Shown here piece after piece: positions 1 through 12,511 of a DNA stretch of 64,000 bases. The DNA is from Triglochin maritima. Lineage: Eukaryota; Streptophyta; Magnoliopsida; Alismatales; Juncaginaceae. The stretch lies in the NCBI GenBank assembly GCA_963682175.1, contig OY821775.1:12496501-12560500 (forward strand), in the 5' to 3' direction. The notes under the pieces were generated by a model, which saw only the letters and a program-made list of their open reading frames with translations, was not told the origin of the DNA and did not search any database. Made by a program: the position numbers and the translations under genes. Numbering within the stretch: position 1 is the first letter of the stretch; each line of letters starts with the position of its first letter.

Positions 1-820
1 TCTTTGTTCTTGGTGGACGTTGTGAAAGAGAGAATTGGACGGGTGCTTAAGCTCGACGAAATCGACGGCGGGAGATCTGCATGGCTTGACGTCGACGTTC
101 TCGTTTTCAACACGTGCCACTGGTGGTTCCACAGAGACAGAAGCCAACCGTGTGTGAAACAACCCAACTTCCTACATTTTTTCCCCTTCTAATTCACAAT
201 AAATATCTAACCAAATCTATGTTAAATAGAGAACTTAGAACTTCTAAGTTCTAACTGTGGTGGTTAAGAATTTTGTATTGGTGTATAGGTGGGATTATGT
301 TGAAGATGGGGATGTGGTCCAGAAGGACATGGATAGGAGTGTGGCTTTGTCAAAGGGCCTATCAACTTGGGCCAAGTGGGTGGACTCTTACATCAACCCT
401 CACAAGACCAAAGTCTTCTTCCAAGCCCCATCTCCAGGCCATGTCAAGTAGGTTTCTTTAATTCCTTCCCGCCTTGTTTATGTTCAAAACCATACATAAT
501 CTTTGATTAATTTTAGTGCTGCGGAATGGGGAGGATCAAAGAGGAGAACTTGTAATGGGGAGACCGAGCCGTTGCTCGGGTCGACGTACTCCGGCACGCC
601 TTCGTCTACTTCGGCCATTGTTAAGAGCGCTTTGAGATCCATGTCGACGCCTGTGGAATTGTTGGATGTCACATTGTTATCGCAACTTAGAAAAGACGGT
701 CATCCTTCTCGGTACAGCGCGAGGCCGAGGGGCTTAGATTGTAGCCATTGGTGCCTTGCTGGGGTCCCGGACACATGGAATCAAATCATGTATGCGTCTC
801 TCCTAACACCTTCATCATGA
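1..820 (+). CDS. TBL family polysaccharide O-acetyltransferase, 3' part (5' end outside window)
   Basis: C-terminal part of a TRICHOME BIREFRINGENCE-LIKE (PC-esterase, PMR5/TBL) protein; the family O-acetylates cell-wall polysaccharides in the Golgi. Three exons are visible: 1-149, 289-447 and 517-820 (stop TGA at 818-820). Junctions are CC|GTGTGT...TATAG|G and AA|GTAGG...TTTTAG|T, in the same places and phases as in the complete TBL gene at 6267. Visible conserved blocks are the [10 protein letters not shown] segment, the WDYVEDGD and DMDR segment, and the terminal [16 protein letters not shown] block holding the family's Asp-x-x-His catalytic motif. The N-terminal anchor, TBL domain and GDS serine motif lie upstream of base 1. 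The protein groups with the 6267 and 23394 genes (Arabidopsis TBL37-43-like by motif memory), suggesting local duplication. Family is certain; substrate is unknown. Confidence 0.92.
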
Positions 821-980
821 CGTCCACCGGGCTTCAAATTGAACAATATTTTTCAAGGGAAACCGAAAATCAGATTTTCCGTTAATTCTTATATTCTTAG
901 TTAAGTTTTTACTTAATTAGGTGGGTTTTTTTCCCGAAAATTAATTAATGTAATTTTTGTAATTTAGATGGAATCAGGTG

Positions 981-983
<3 letters not shown>

Positions 984-1058
<75 letters not shown>
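984..1058. repeat. (TA)n microsatellite
   Basis: About 75 bases of uninterrupted TA dinucleotides directly abut a MITE (1059-1264). Further TA repeats follow the MITE from 1265, so the element probably inserted into a TA tract. Confidence 0.95.
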
Positions 1059-1061
<3 letters not shown>

Positions 1062-1264
1062 GAATTCTCAAATGAGCCCAGGACTTAATCAAACTAAATT
1101 AAGCCCCCACAATATCCACCACTCATTTCAAAATGTAAGGTAGATTAAGAAAAAAACGGTTATGCTAATGAATGGTGAGATTAACTGTAAATAAGATCCA
1201 ACGGTGAGATTGTAGGGGGCTTAAACTAAATTTGATGAGTCCTGGGCTCACTAGAGCTTGACCC
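1059..1264 (-). mobile_element. MULE-type MITE, copy 1 (206 bp)
   Basis: Short non-coding element running from CAGGAATTC to TTGACCC, with imperfect terminal inverted repeats around the shared block GAGCCCAGG. It is nearly identical, in inverse orientation, to 53852-54056. The flanks are TA repeats, so its own target duplication cannot be read, but copy 2 shows a 10-bp duplication, which fits a Mutator-like origin. Confidence 0.85.
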
Positions 1265-3790
1265 TATATATATATATATATTATGACAATGTCAAAGAAT
1301 TGTTATATCATATTTATACAGGCAAAGGCGTTTGCACGAGACAAGATAAATGTTAATTTTCATCCAATTGCTTCGTTTGTGTACAAAATTATAAATATAT
1401 ATATATATATACCTTAATCCGCAGTATATTTTTGTGGTTAGAAGCAATACGGAAGGACGAATTACGGCAGATAAAGTTTGTTGCCAAATCCATTGTTATA
1501 AAATTTGTCGCTGTATGATATGGTATGTATATATCTACAGCGATGAGCAAAGCCCTTGCAAATAAATAACATAATTGAATCTCAATAATACACGATTTAT
1601 ATGAAGTATTTTGCTGTTCCAATAATTCTAATAAAAACAAAAAGGAAGACTTGATTTTATTTGGTGGGAAAGTATTATTCGTTATAATTAATTACCTATT
1701 TGAATAAACTTTCCACATACTGAACCGATTGTTTGATTCGTTTGTTCCAGAGGGAGTTAACGTGCAAATGAAATATTCTATCAATAATTCAATATCATCT
1801 ATACTTTTTTTTTTGGCAGTGACAAAAGGCGAAGAATCACTGACAAAAGAATGGTCTGAGTTCCTTCTCCACTTAATTAGTTACCAAACAATCAGATCGA
1901 TGGGGTGCTGTAAAAAATAGATCACGTTGGGAAAGCTCTTTCGAATTAGCAGATCTAAATGCTATCCAGATGTAAGACTTGAAATCGTGGATATCATTTG
2001 ATACCCTGTATAATTACTATTCTTATAACGTGAGAAGAAAATAAGATCATACTCGTCGTGATTAGATTTTATGGAATTCAATTTTATGTAATTAAATTAT
2101 AGTCTCGTGAATTTAATTTCTTGTGATCCAATTAAAATGTTTGGTGGCATTACAATTTACCTCATGAATTGCAATGTATTTAAAAACAATTTAATAATTT
2201 CAAAAGTTCTCGTAAATGACCTAAAAGGTCAACGGACTACCAATAGATTTCCATCATAATCGGGGTTAAATATCAATACTATGACAAGCTTTGTGTAAAT
2301 TGAAAATGTTTAATTACAGTATAATTGGATTACAACCACACATTTGTAACCATTTATCTTAAAAGGTGTGTAATTGAATTTTCTTCGTACTTTGATTACG
2401 GGGTGATTACGAATTTTAATATTCTGAACCAACATATTTATGTAATTAATGGTTTAATTCAATTATATTACACTATAAATTACAACGAACCAAACATGAT
2501 CTAAAAGTAAAAAAAAAACTTATGACAAATGAAGAGATTTAGGAGGGTATATACATGTTAATATGTAAAATAAAAAATTATAGAATATCTAATTACGTAT
2601 AAGGATTTATATAGAGCAGAATACAAACCATGCACAATCGCGGTTACTAATTACCTAAGTGAAGATGTGAGTCTAATGCCAGAAGAAGCATGATCATCAT
2701 CATGGAGACTCAATTAGTTGTGATAAGTAATGGAGATGTTTTATGTTGGTGGATTATGTGGTTAAGAAAATGAACCTTAATTTGTGCCGGATTGAGAGTA
2801 GATCGTTAAAACTCATTCAAAGCTTATCTTTTATTTTCCTCTTCCAGTCATGTTCTAACGTACGTCTACTTATGAATACGACTTCAACAATATGTACACA
2901 ATCCATGATTGGAGAACATTATTGGATGATCACCTCCAAGATTTAAAATGAGGATTGTAATATTTAAAATGAGAACATGAGGACTAATATTTGACTGGGG
3001 TTACTGTCACCATAGGAATCCTTTTTCCAAGAGTGGTGAACCACAGTCCAAAAAATAATTGGACCAACTAAATTTTATGCTTATCTATGGAAAATAATGT
3101 CACTTTCATAACCACGTCAACCCAACCATTAGTTATCTAAGCCAAATCTTATCTTTTATTGAGATCAAATCAAGCAACATATCGTGATGTCGTGATCACT
3201 AGGCAAGCTGAGCTAGATGGAATTTAACTTTTTTGTCCTTCTCACTTGAACCAACCAACCAGTCAGCCCACTTATACTGATTATGATGAATTTCAAATGT
3301 GAACAGAGAAGTATTTGGTAGTACCAAATTATTTGAGAAACGATACCCAAAAATATCCCTTGATCTGTTCCTGCTCTCAATTTTATTCATCATTATTGAT
3401 ATATTTCATTTGGTTAAATTTGACCAAGGATCAATGAGTTTGTAAGATATGCTTTCCAATCCAACCCATCGTTTCGCAGGAGATATTAATCTCTTCAAGT
3501 AAAATAAATATTTGAATATGATAACAATGGTTGCATAAGTTCAAATAGCTCAATAAAATTTCAAGATAAACATATTTAATACATATACATACTTGAGGTA
3601 TTTTCAGCAAATATCTACTTGGGCTTTCTTTCATCGTTTAAATATATCCGAACTCATATGCATATTTAATACAATTCGAGCTCATACCCTGCCTGAAGGC
3701 AAAGGCACATCATGTGATTTATGTCAGAGTTAACTTCAATAGTCGACGACCATTGAAAAATGTAAAATAGAAATATAACTTCTTTCTTTA
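1265..3790. other. AT-rich intergenic DNA
   Basis: No convincing gene. The open frames here (for example around 1389-1640, 1729-1920 and 2743-2946) are short, AT-driven and without recognisable motifs. Short TA runs occur near 1265-1281 and 1397-1412. Confidence 0.6.
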
Positions 3791-3799
3791 CTGAAAAAA

Positions 3800-4650
3800 T
3801 TCAGCCTCTAACCTAAGAATGTGATCTGACCAATATTAGTTAATGTTAGAAAGTTGTCTTGATGAACAACTTCAGAATGATCGAAGAATCTCATTCGGTT
3901 GACCAGAATGCATCCATCAAAGTCGGACGAAGAATATACTGGACTTTTAGAAAGGGAAGACGAAACATCATTCGGCCTACCGATACTCAACCAACAAGGG
4001 CCTTCTTGGGAGTTACTTGAATATGGAGAACAGACATCCGAATCATGTTCGGTCGTCTAGAAATGGTCTACCGTCTGGCCAACGATTGACCCAAACCAAA
4101 TGGATAGTAGTTGTCTGGTGATTGATTGAAACTTGAAGAATGGTTGACCATTTCCTAAATGGTCAACCGAAATATGAACGCGTGCAGTTTTCATTAAGGA
4201 AACCATGAGGATTCTTAATTTGTTTATGTTTGACTTAAACTTCTCCTACAAATACCTAAGTTACTTAGAACCCTAATGTTATTGAAATCTTGAGAGAAAA
4301 GAGAATCACAAAATTGAGAGGTATGTTTAGCCACCAATACTCCTTCGGGTTTTGGATTTGGGAAAAATATTATTGTTGGAGAATCATCTAGCCTACAATC
4401 CGGTATAACAAGTCATATCTGGTTTCATTCTCCTTGTACTCCAACTATTCTCATAGTGAAGCTCAATACGTCTCCGTCGTCATGATTTTCGTAATTGTTT
4501 TTCCACGTAAATCTTGTGTTGTTATTGATTGTGTTGCTTGATCTCGCTTATGAGATTGCTAGATACGTGCTAGGTGTTCGATGTATTGCCTAGCTTGAGT
4601 TCTATTGGTTTTATTCATTGTTCTGCATATGAACAACTACATTAAAGATC
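3800..4650 (+). mobile_element. Degenerate copia-type LTR remnant
   Basis: Non-coding stretch with LTR-like features in order. Degenerate GGTCGACC-type palindromes come first (GGTTGACC near 3897 and 4142, GGTCTACC near 4065, GGTCAACC near 4161). A short-transcript-like region follows, then a U5-like tail with TTTTTCCACGTAAAT near 4498, a motif common in plant copia LTR ends. Exact ends were not found. It is related in architecture, not obviously in sequence, to the LTRs at 20.6, 30.0 and 60 kb. Confidence 0.5.
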
Positions 4651-6266
4651 CTAATAGTTAACCCAAAAATATTAAAGATCGAGCTAAGAAAAAGATTACT
4701 GAGCTAAGAAAAAGAATTTGAAATGTTCAATTGTTACGATCACAAATGGCATGTCAACGATATAATAACCGGGTTCTACCCAAACTAACTGGGGAAATGA
4801 GAATATGTTTTCATATGGCTATCCCGACTTGCAGATCCTATAAACAATTGCTCTATAACCATTTTTCCCCTTAAAAACTTCATGATTCAATTTGCGATCT
4901 CAGTTGTTTGATTCCTGATATTGGTTATTTTAAGACTACAAATCAACCAACTAGAGTAACTACAAATGGGTGATAGATAAGTAAAGGTAGAGAGAGAGCC
5001 TAGATGAATGTGGCTAGAGAAATTCCACACAAAAATGAATAAATGAGTTAGTTGCTCTTGAAGCATCACTTTTCAGGAGCAGGAGCAATGCTCTGTGTCA
5101 GAGATTAGAGAGGGGTCGGGCGATCCTTTTGGATTTTGGATTTTATGATTTTCCCAAATGGGCATGAAGTTTTTCAAAATCCAGCTTTCTAGGTTGATGA
5201 TTTGTTTGAATTCTAACTCTCTTAGATTTTTGACTCCTTGTATTTCGACTCCCTGTAATTTTCAAAGTGACATTAATTAAATAGGTTGGTGGAATTTTGA
5301 TTCATTTAGATGCTCCTTAGAGCACCCTTAACGGGTGCTCTAAATCGGGCGTCCAAATCAAGCGTCCGATTTGCCCTCTCTTAATGGGAGGGCGGATCCG
5401 TTTGGAAATTCACCCGGGCGTCCAATCAGGGGCCACATGCCCCCCGGATTGGGTGAATTTTTTTGTTTTGTTTTTGATTTATTGTTTTCAAGAATGTTTT
5501 AAAAATTATTTAAAATCGTTTTTTTCAAAAAAAAATGAAAATATGTTTTTTATTTGTTTATATTTTAAAAAAATTAAAATGTTTGTGTTTTACCTAGAAT
5601 TGATCCCCAAATGATGTGGAGGGAAGAGAATGTAGGGCGTTTGAGTTGTTTCTGGGTGTGGTTAAGAAAAATTTAGGTAAGTTGGTTTGAGCTGACGTGA
5701 TGGAGAAGAAGCTGACGTGACTGAGAAAAAAAATCGGGCGCCCGAGAACTGCCTGGGTGACGTCAACGGTGGTCTCAGGAATTCCAACCTCCTTATCTTA
5801 AATTTCTGACATTTATCTTGTCGCCGGTTACACGATGGACCGGTGGTTTACCAAACTTTGACGAAAAAAATTAAGGAACGTAGATGAGTTGGTTTCTTTT
5901 GCTTTAAATATGACCGCCATCGAAACTACTAGCTCATGCCTTTATTTAGTTATTTCCCGTTCACTTTTTGACATTTTTGTTGAATTTTGGCTGCAAATTA
6001 ACTTGTTTCAAAATCCAACTTCTATCTGAATAACATCTAATGATTCCAATAAAAAAAACAAAAGGAAAAAAAGGAAGGCCAATTAAGATCTACTTTACAA
6101 AGAGGACACGAGGAATATGAGACATGATATTATATACCACATCCGTCAAACGGTCAAAGATTTAAAATATCTTCCATACTAGGAAAATTATAGAAAACAT
6201 CACTGCATTATTAAAATAATTATATTACATGGTTAGCTGGAATGATGTGAGATCTAGATCACACAC
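4651..6266. other. Intergenic region with a possible MITE near 5317-5775
   Basis: No gene recognised. At 5317-5343 there is a short hairpin (11-bp perfect arms TTAGAGCACCC / GGGTGCTCTAA). After it lies GC-richer DNA with GGGCGTCC and GGGCGCCC motifs up to about 5775, which looks like a degraded MITE; its far end could not be matched. The last part, upstream of 6267, is the presumed promoter of the next TBL gene. Confidence 0.4.
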
Positions 6267-7843
6267 ATGGGTCTCCCCACTTCGGCTTCTTTCTTGGTTG
6301 TGCTTCTTCTCTTCTTCCATGGTGCAACCCTCCAATCCAAATCCCAAACTTGCAATATTTTCCAAGGGAGTTGGGTCTATGATGACTCCTACCCACTCTA
6401 CACTTCAGCTACTTGTCCATTCCTTCAAGGACTTGATTGCCAAAAGTATGGGAGACCAGACAAAGATTATCTCAAGTATAGATGGAAGCCACAAGATTGT
6501 GATCCCCCAAGGTGAGCTTAGTTAATTAAGATGTCTATAATGAGGTTTGGATATTTGAGGGGAGGATTTTGATGGGTTTTTGTGTTTGCATGTGAATAAA
6601 GGTTTGATGGTGTGGATTTCTTGAGAAGATGGAGGGGAAAGAAGATTATGTTTGTGGGTGATTCCTTGAGTTTCAACATGTGGATATCTTTAACTTGTAT
6701 GCTACATCAAGCAGTGCCCAATGCCACTATCACCTTCTCAAAACAAAAAGACATTTTGCGCACTCAACTATTTCAGGTATTTAACAATTATACTCTAATT
6801 GTGACATAGTAAAAATAAATTTGATATTTGTTATGCCAAGTACTGACTTCTAACATTACAACTTGTGATTTTTGTTATACTTGTGGTTAATGATTTTGGT
6901 GTAGGAATATGAAGTGTCTGTGGTGCTCTACCACTCACTGTTTTTGGTGGATGTTGTGAAAGAAAATGTTGGGACTGTGTTGAAACTTGACAAAATAGAA
7001 AGTGGGGCTAACACATGGAGTGAGGCTGATTTGCTAATATTCAACACTGGTCATTGGTGGTTTCACAGAGGCAACAGCCAACCGTATGTGCCCAATCTAC
7101 ATCTAAGAATTTGATGTCCTGGAATCTTGTTTTTGCAAGTGGTCATGTGATTTAAAACATTTTATATAAAAATGATTTTAATTTTGTGTTGTAGGTGGGA
7201 GTACTTGCAAGATGGGGGCAAACTAATAAAAGATATGGACCGGAATGAGGCCTTAGCATATGCGCTGAACACATGGGCACAATGGGTGAACTCCAACATT
7301 GACCCATCAAGAACCCAAGTCTTCTTTCAAGGCCCATCTCCAGGCCACTTCAAGTGTGTAGTCTAATTCTCAACTTGAAGGCTATGACATGTTTATATTT
7401 CCCTCCAAATTTGAATTTGAAATCTTTCTTGGTTTTGCTTTCAAACTAGTGGGGAGGAATGGGGAGGAGCCAAGAGAAGCACGTGCGACGGCGAAACAGA
7501 GCCACTTCCAGGTTCGACGAATTTCATGGCTTCATCTCCTGAGTTGGGGATCATAAAAAGAGCATTGAGCACCGTCTCGAAGCCGGTTCAGTTTCTGGAT
7601 GTGACATTGTTATCTGAACTTCGAAAAGACGGTCACCCATCCCGTTACAGTGCCAAACCCAAGGTCTTGGATTGCAGCCACTGGTGCCTTCCTGGCGTTC
7701 CCGATACGTGGAACCAACTCCTATATTCCTCTCTCACCTCTTCTCCCGGCTCCTTCACAAATGGGACCAACAAAATCCCAATTCTCAGTTATAGGAAAAT
7801 CACGTATCTTTTACTGATAGCAATTTTTGTGATTATGTTTTGA
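6267..7843 (+). CDS. TBL family polysaccharide O-acetyltransferase, complete, with hydrophobic C-terminal tail
   Basis: Complete five-exon TBL gene: 6267-6511, 6602-6776, 6905-7083, 7195-7353, 7450-7843 (383 aa). All junctions are GT-AG and keep frame. The start gives a hydrophobic N-terminus (residues about 7-18, [10 protein letters not shown] core) acting as signal or anchor. The Cys-rich TBL domain follows ([34 protein letters not shown]). The GDS serine motif is at residues 101-103 and the DCSH (Asp-x-x-His) motif at 327-330, so the family's catalytic residues are present. Residues about 371-383 form an unusual, strongly hydrophobic C-terminus ([13 protein letters not shown]). The stop lies 122 bases from the stop of the convergent TBL gene on the other strand. 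By motif it belongs to the TBL37-43 group. Golgi location and wall-polymer acetylation are inferred from the family. Confidence 0.95.
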
Positions 7844-7965
7844 TTAAGATTCAATCAATAATGTCATTTACAAATACATCATATCTTTGTAATATTGGAT
7901 CATAGTTTCAAATAATATTCCTCAATTTTTCATGCAATGTATTTTCAAGTTTCATATCAACCGCC

Positions 7966-9744
7966 TCAAGTCCTATGCAACAAGTAGGCATAGAGGATCT
8001 CATTCCATGTGTCCGGAACACCGGGTAGACACCAATGTATGCAATCAGCAAAGATGTTGGGCTTTGCCCTCTGTTCGCGGGTCAAGAGACGTCGTCTTTG
8101 CTCTCGGAAAACCGACGTGTGGCCGTCCTTTCGGAACTCAGAGAGCTGGGTTATGTTCAGAACATGTAGAACATTGTTCAGGTCATTTTCTTGTAATGTT
8201 CGCGCTATGACTTCCATTATGTCTAGACTCGAGCCACCTCCCCAATGTGAATCTTTCATTATCTGTTCGGATTTGTTGAAGCAATTTCCTTTGCTCCTGC
8301 TGCTCCATTCGTAACTCCTAAGAATTCAATTTGAACCAAAGTTTTTTCCCCCCAGCAAAATCTAGGTTACATTACATAATATAGTTGGAAGTTCATAAAA
8401 GATGCACAACTTTACTGACATACCACAGATGAGTTGGTGACATCGTCATAAAGTAGACCTGTTGTGTTTTGTTGTCAATGGAAGATTTCAGCAAGTTAGC
8501 CCAAGTTTTTAGCGCGAGATCATATGCAGTTGGAACATTGTACTCTCTGATCTCTTCTGAACCAATTCTGGAGATAAGCAATTAATAGAGGAATGAAATT
8601 AGATGTGCTGAATCTTGTAGAAATTTGTAATGCAGTGTGAGAGTTTAGGTCACCAACGAAGCATTTATAAGCGGTTTATTCATCCACCAAATGTAGGAAT
8701 CAAAGACAAGCACGTCGACGGCTTCCCAATGCTGGCTGTGCTTTGTGATTGAGTCCAGCCTCACTAGCCTCTTCTGCACTCTGTGTTTGGTTGCGTGGTC
8801 TGTGTTCGATTCGACCAGAAATGGAGCCCAATAGAACTCAACTGTGGCATTGAATTTCTTAAGCAGAAAACAACCCATTAAGCATTCATTAGGGATAAAA
8901 AAATATTCCAAACATAACTTATCATTCCTCAGCTTTACAGATGAGGGGGAAAATCATAAATTGAACCGATCTATCGTTTTACTTAAATAATGTGAGACTA
9001 TATGTCCAACACTAGAGTCACTCTTGAAAACAATTAGAACATTTGCTAACAACAACAAAAAGAGTGTATTTTGATAGAAATTGATTTCTAGTAGCACCTT
9101 TGCAACAAAGATTTTTCTAGGTGGAAACTTGTAGAAGAACTTGTCATCGTCCGAGATCACCGATTGCACGAGGCAAACCATGGACTCCCACTGCGTCCTT
9201 TGCAAGGAGTCTCCCACAAACATCAACCTTTTGTTCCTCAAACGTTCCAACAACCTCAGTGCATCAAATCTAACCAAAACCACCAACCAAAAATCTTAAA
9301 ACCAATATAAAAAAAAGTAGCCTAACAACACAAAAACTATGTGATTTCAGTGTTAAACCTTGGGAGCTGACATCCATGAGGAGTCCACCTCCATTTCTGA
9401 AAATCAGAATCAGGTCTTCCATTGGCCACGCACGTCACCGGCTGTGTAAGATACGGACATGTGCTCTCGTCGTAGAGAGGGTAAGATCCTGTACTGTCTA
9501 GTGTCCACTTGCCTTCAAACAAGTTGCAACCTTCTATTAAGGGATCATAAAACTTCTCATTCTCTGGTGGTGAGACCATGAAGATAAATTGGAGAAGTTG
9601 ATGGATTGAATACAACCAACTTCTGCCATTTGAGCAATGTGAGCTCTCTACTATTATCTTTAACGTGGATGAGATCACAAGGCAGCCCAAAACTACGGGG
9701 ATGAGGGTTTGAATCGCTCGTCCGGAGGGCGGCGGTTTAGACAT
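7966..9744 (-). CDS. TBL family O-acetyltransferase of the xylan-acetyltransferase-like clade
   Basis: Complete five-exon gene on the minus strand: 9744-9359, 9269-9098, 8857-8658, 8567-8424, 8317-7966 (417 aa). All introns are GT-AG and frame is continuous. An N-terminal membrane segment (residues about 13-27) predicts a type II Golgi protein. The TBL domain follows ([35 protein letters not shown]). GDS is at residues 148-150 in the block [20 protein letters not shown] and DCIH is at 392-395. The middle has [22 protein letters not shown] and [16 protein letters not shown], motifs of the ESK1/TBL29 and TBL31-35 group. Those acetylate xylan, so xylan is the likely substrate by inference. It is clearly more distant from the three plus-strand TBL genes, so it is a separate lineage lying beside them. 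Confidence 0.93.
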
Positions 9745-10399
9745 GTGTGGAGTAAAATGTGAAGGTCTGCATTTTGTTTGAGTGTTTTGTTTTTATTGTC
9801 TTTGGTTATTTTGTTATTTGAGAACTACTCTTTATAATCTAACAACCGTCTTACCTAATTGGGAGCCGAGTCATTTCTAAAAAATAAAACCTTAATGGCA
9901 GAGAATTGCATCTTGTAGTAGGGTTAGGATAGAAACTTTTAAGAAAATAAATCTAACAACCATGTTTGTTGCTCGTTTGCTTAGGAAACACTCAGGTGAC
10001 AGTTGGATTTGTTGCACCAAACAAAAGAAGAGTTGGTTGGGGAAGTTGGGCCATGTGGGCCTTTGCAGACATCTATTGCTACTAATGATGTTTGTTGGGC
10101 TATTAGTTAGAATGTCAAAGTCCACTAGTACTAAATGTTTAATGATAGTTTTAGTGTCCCATTTGGAGTTTTAGAAGAAAAAAGTAAGATCTGACTTCAT
10201 GTTCTTTTAACAATCTTCAGTATCTTTACCTAATTATAGAAGCAAGATTAGTCGCCCAAATTGCCAACCGCTTTTTTCCCTTTCTAAAGGACAGACGGCA
10301 TGACTTCCATGCAACCCAAAGATTGATATTGGAATTACGAAAATGATATTTCATATATCAAAGTTAATGTTCATAAGTTTTCTACTTTTATTTACATAA
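9745..10399. other. Upstream region of the minus-strand TBL gene
   Basis: No gene recognised. It should contain the promoter of the minus-strand TBL gene; on that strand there is a TATA-like GATTATAAAG around 9830-9840, about 90 bases before the start codon. Nothing else could be supported. Confidence 0.4.
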
Positions 10400-10809
10400 G
10401 GGCAAATTGTACTTTGTCCCTTGCCCTTCGGCTTAGATGCACTGTGCACCCAGACACTGCTTACACCTCACGTTTGTTATTTTGGCAACTTATCCTCTTA
10501 GACAAATTTTGGAGGGTATTGTCCTTCATGCAACATGAGAACTCATTTTTTTCTATCTTATCTTCCTTATACATGCAAAATAGTAGTAAGGATTGAATTT
10601 TGAACTATAAATAGAAGAAGCGGAAGAAGAAACATGTCTTTATGTTGTAGAAGTGGAGGACATTATTGCCCAAAAATTTGATAGAATTAAGTTGGTACAA
10701 AAGAACAACTTGCCAAAATCATTAAAGATGAGCATGTGTCTACTTTCAAGGAACACGAGCGTAAAGTGCATATAGATGATAAGTCAAGAGAGCAAAGTGC
10801 AATTTACCC
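10400..10809. mobile_element. MITE with 20-bp terminal inverted repeats
   Basis: The left end GGGCAAATTGTACTTTG and the right end, read on the other strand as GGGTAAATTGCACTTTG, form inverted repeats. Flanking 9-mers TTTACATAA and AAAACATAA match at 6 of 9 positions, suggesting an old 9-bp target duplication and a Mutator-like MITE. There is no coding content. Confidence 0.7.
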
Positions 10810-11159
10810 AAAACATAACGGTGCCTTATTCAAGAGAACAACTCTAAGATTTTTTTTTGGGCACTACTCGTTTGGACATAAAAATATTGTTATTATTGCA
10901 ATTTAGAGTACACAAGACTACAATTAGCGATTTTAAGAGAATTGGTTCTTCTATTCAACAAATTTAGGTCTTATGAACACCCCATTTCTACTTGAACAAC
11001 TATTAACCAAACACAAATTAGTAATGAATAACGAACTCCCTGAAGAAATTGAACTTTCTCGTCAACGTATTCTTTTATCAAAAACATATATCACATTGAA
11101 GTTCTTGTAACATTTAATAACCTTCCAACTTGGGAAAAAAAGTGAAGACTAATTCAAAC

Positions 11160-11703
11160 TATGGATGCAAACATATATTTTCGAATCAGATATAACATGT
11201 ATCTGAATTCAAATTCGAGTTCCAAATAAGCATACCATATCAGAATTAGAATCTGAATTTTTATAACTTACCAATTTCATATCTAATTTTGAAAACTTTT
11301 CAGATTCGGTTTCGAATTCGGAGAATGTTTAAATTCTTATAACATATTTTTTATATATCTTTTGTTGTATAATCTAAAAATATTTTGAAAAGATGTCTTA
11401 ATAAAATTATATTATAATTTACTTTTGCATTCTATTATGTTTATATTTTTGTAGGAATAACTTAGTTTTTTTATTAAATCAACATATAAATATAATAACC
11501 ACATTTATTGGATGCAAAATTTGATATATTCGGATTTTCAGGACCTATATCTAAGTTTGCATCTAATTTTGAAATCGGTAAAGTTTTTTAAATCAATTAT
11601 ATTTCCAAATTGCACTCGATAAGAATTTCTTTTCCAAATACCAATCAAATGTTACCTTTTGAATTAAATGCTCGGATAATCTCGGTTAACATTTGCATCC
11701 CTA
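11160..11703. mobile_element. Degenerate hAT-type MITE
   Basis: The left end TATGGATGCAAAC and the right end, read inverted as TAGGGATGCAAAT, form terminal inverted repeats. Flanking 8-mers ATTCAAAC and ATTAAGAC match at 6 of 8 positions. The interior is AT-rich with repeated GATTCGAATTC-like words, as in the better-preserved hAT MITE at 12512. No ORF of note. Confidence 0.6.
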
Positions 11704-12511
11704 ATTAAGACCCACAAAGAACAACCAATTAGCTTTGATATTCGATTGAAATGAGCATTTAAACTACTGCCCTGGTTGTTGGCTTGATTCTAACGAAAAG
11801 CAGCCAAATTTGACTTGTCTCGTGAAGAATAAGGTCCACACGCAACAATTCTCGCTGAAGGTGACAATTCAAAATCAGGATAGGCAGCACCAAAGTTATT
11901 CAAAAGTTCGGGATACCTGCACATCATTGTTTGATTTAAAGTAGTAAGAATTCGTATTTTTTTATATAATCCAGAATATGTGCATGTTAAACATACGCAA
12001 GTTCTGAAAAAAAATATAATTGTTTTTCAATTGGTAAGATTAGAACTTACAACATTTGATCGAAGGTAATCCAAATTAATCTCCATATATAACGACTAAA
12101 TAATATATAAATCTTAGCTTGTCAATTGACTTAAAAATAAACAACGAGACCCATCGAAATAAATAGGTGGTGTAATGTAGGAAATTCCAAATGGGGTTAA
12201 TTGGTTTATCTGCGCGCTGCCCTTCAACATCATGACGTAGCTTTATTGGCATAATAATAAGCATATAATTCCCAAAGTTTCTACTTTTAATGACCACCCA
12301 TGTGATTGTGGAAACATCAAATCAACAAGTAGTTGTGCAAGAATGAAATATATGGAACAATAAGCTCAAGTATCAATTCCAACGGGTATGTGGTAATCCA
12401 ATTCTATGTATTCAATAAATTCTGTGGAATTCTTCCATGTCACTGTATATGAAAGTTGATTTTCCCATCAAAGTACTTTGACCACCACATTAATGTTTCA
12501 CAAATCACAAC

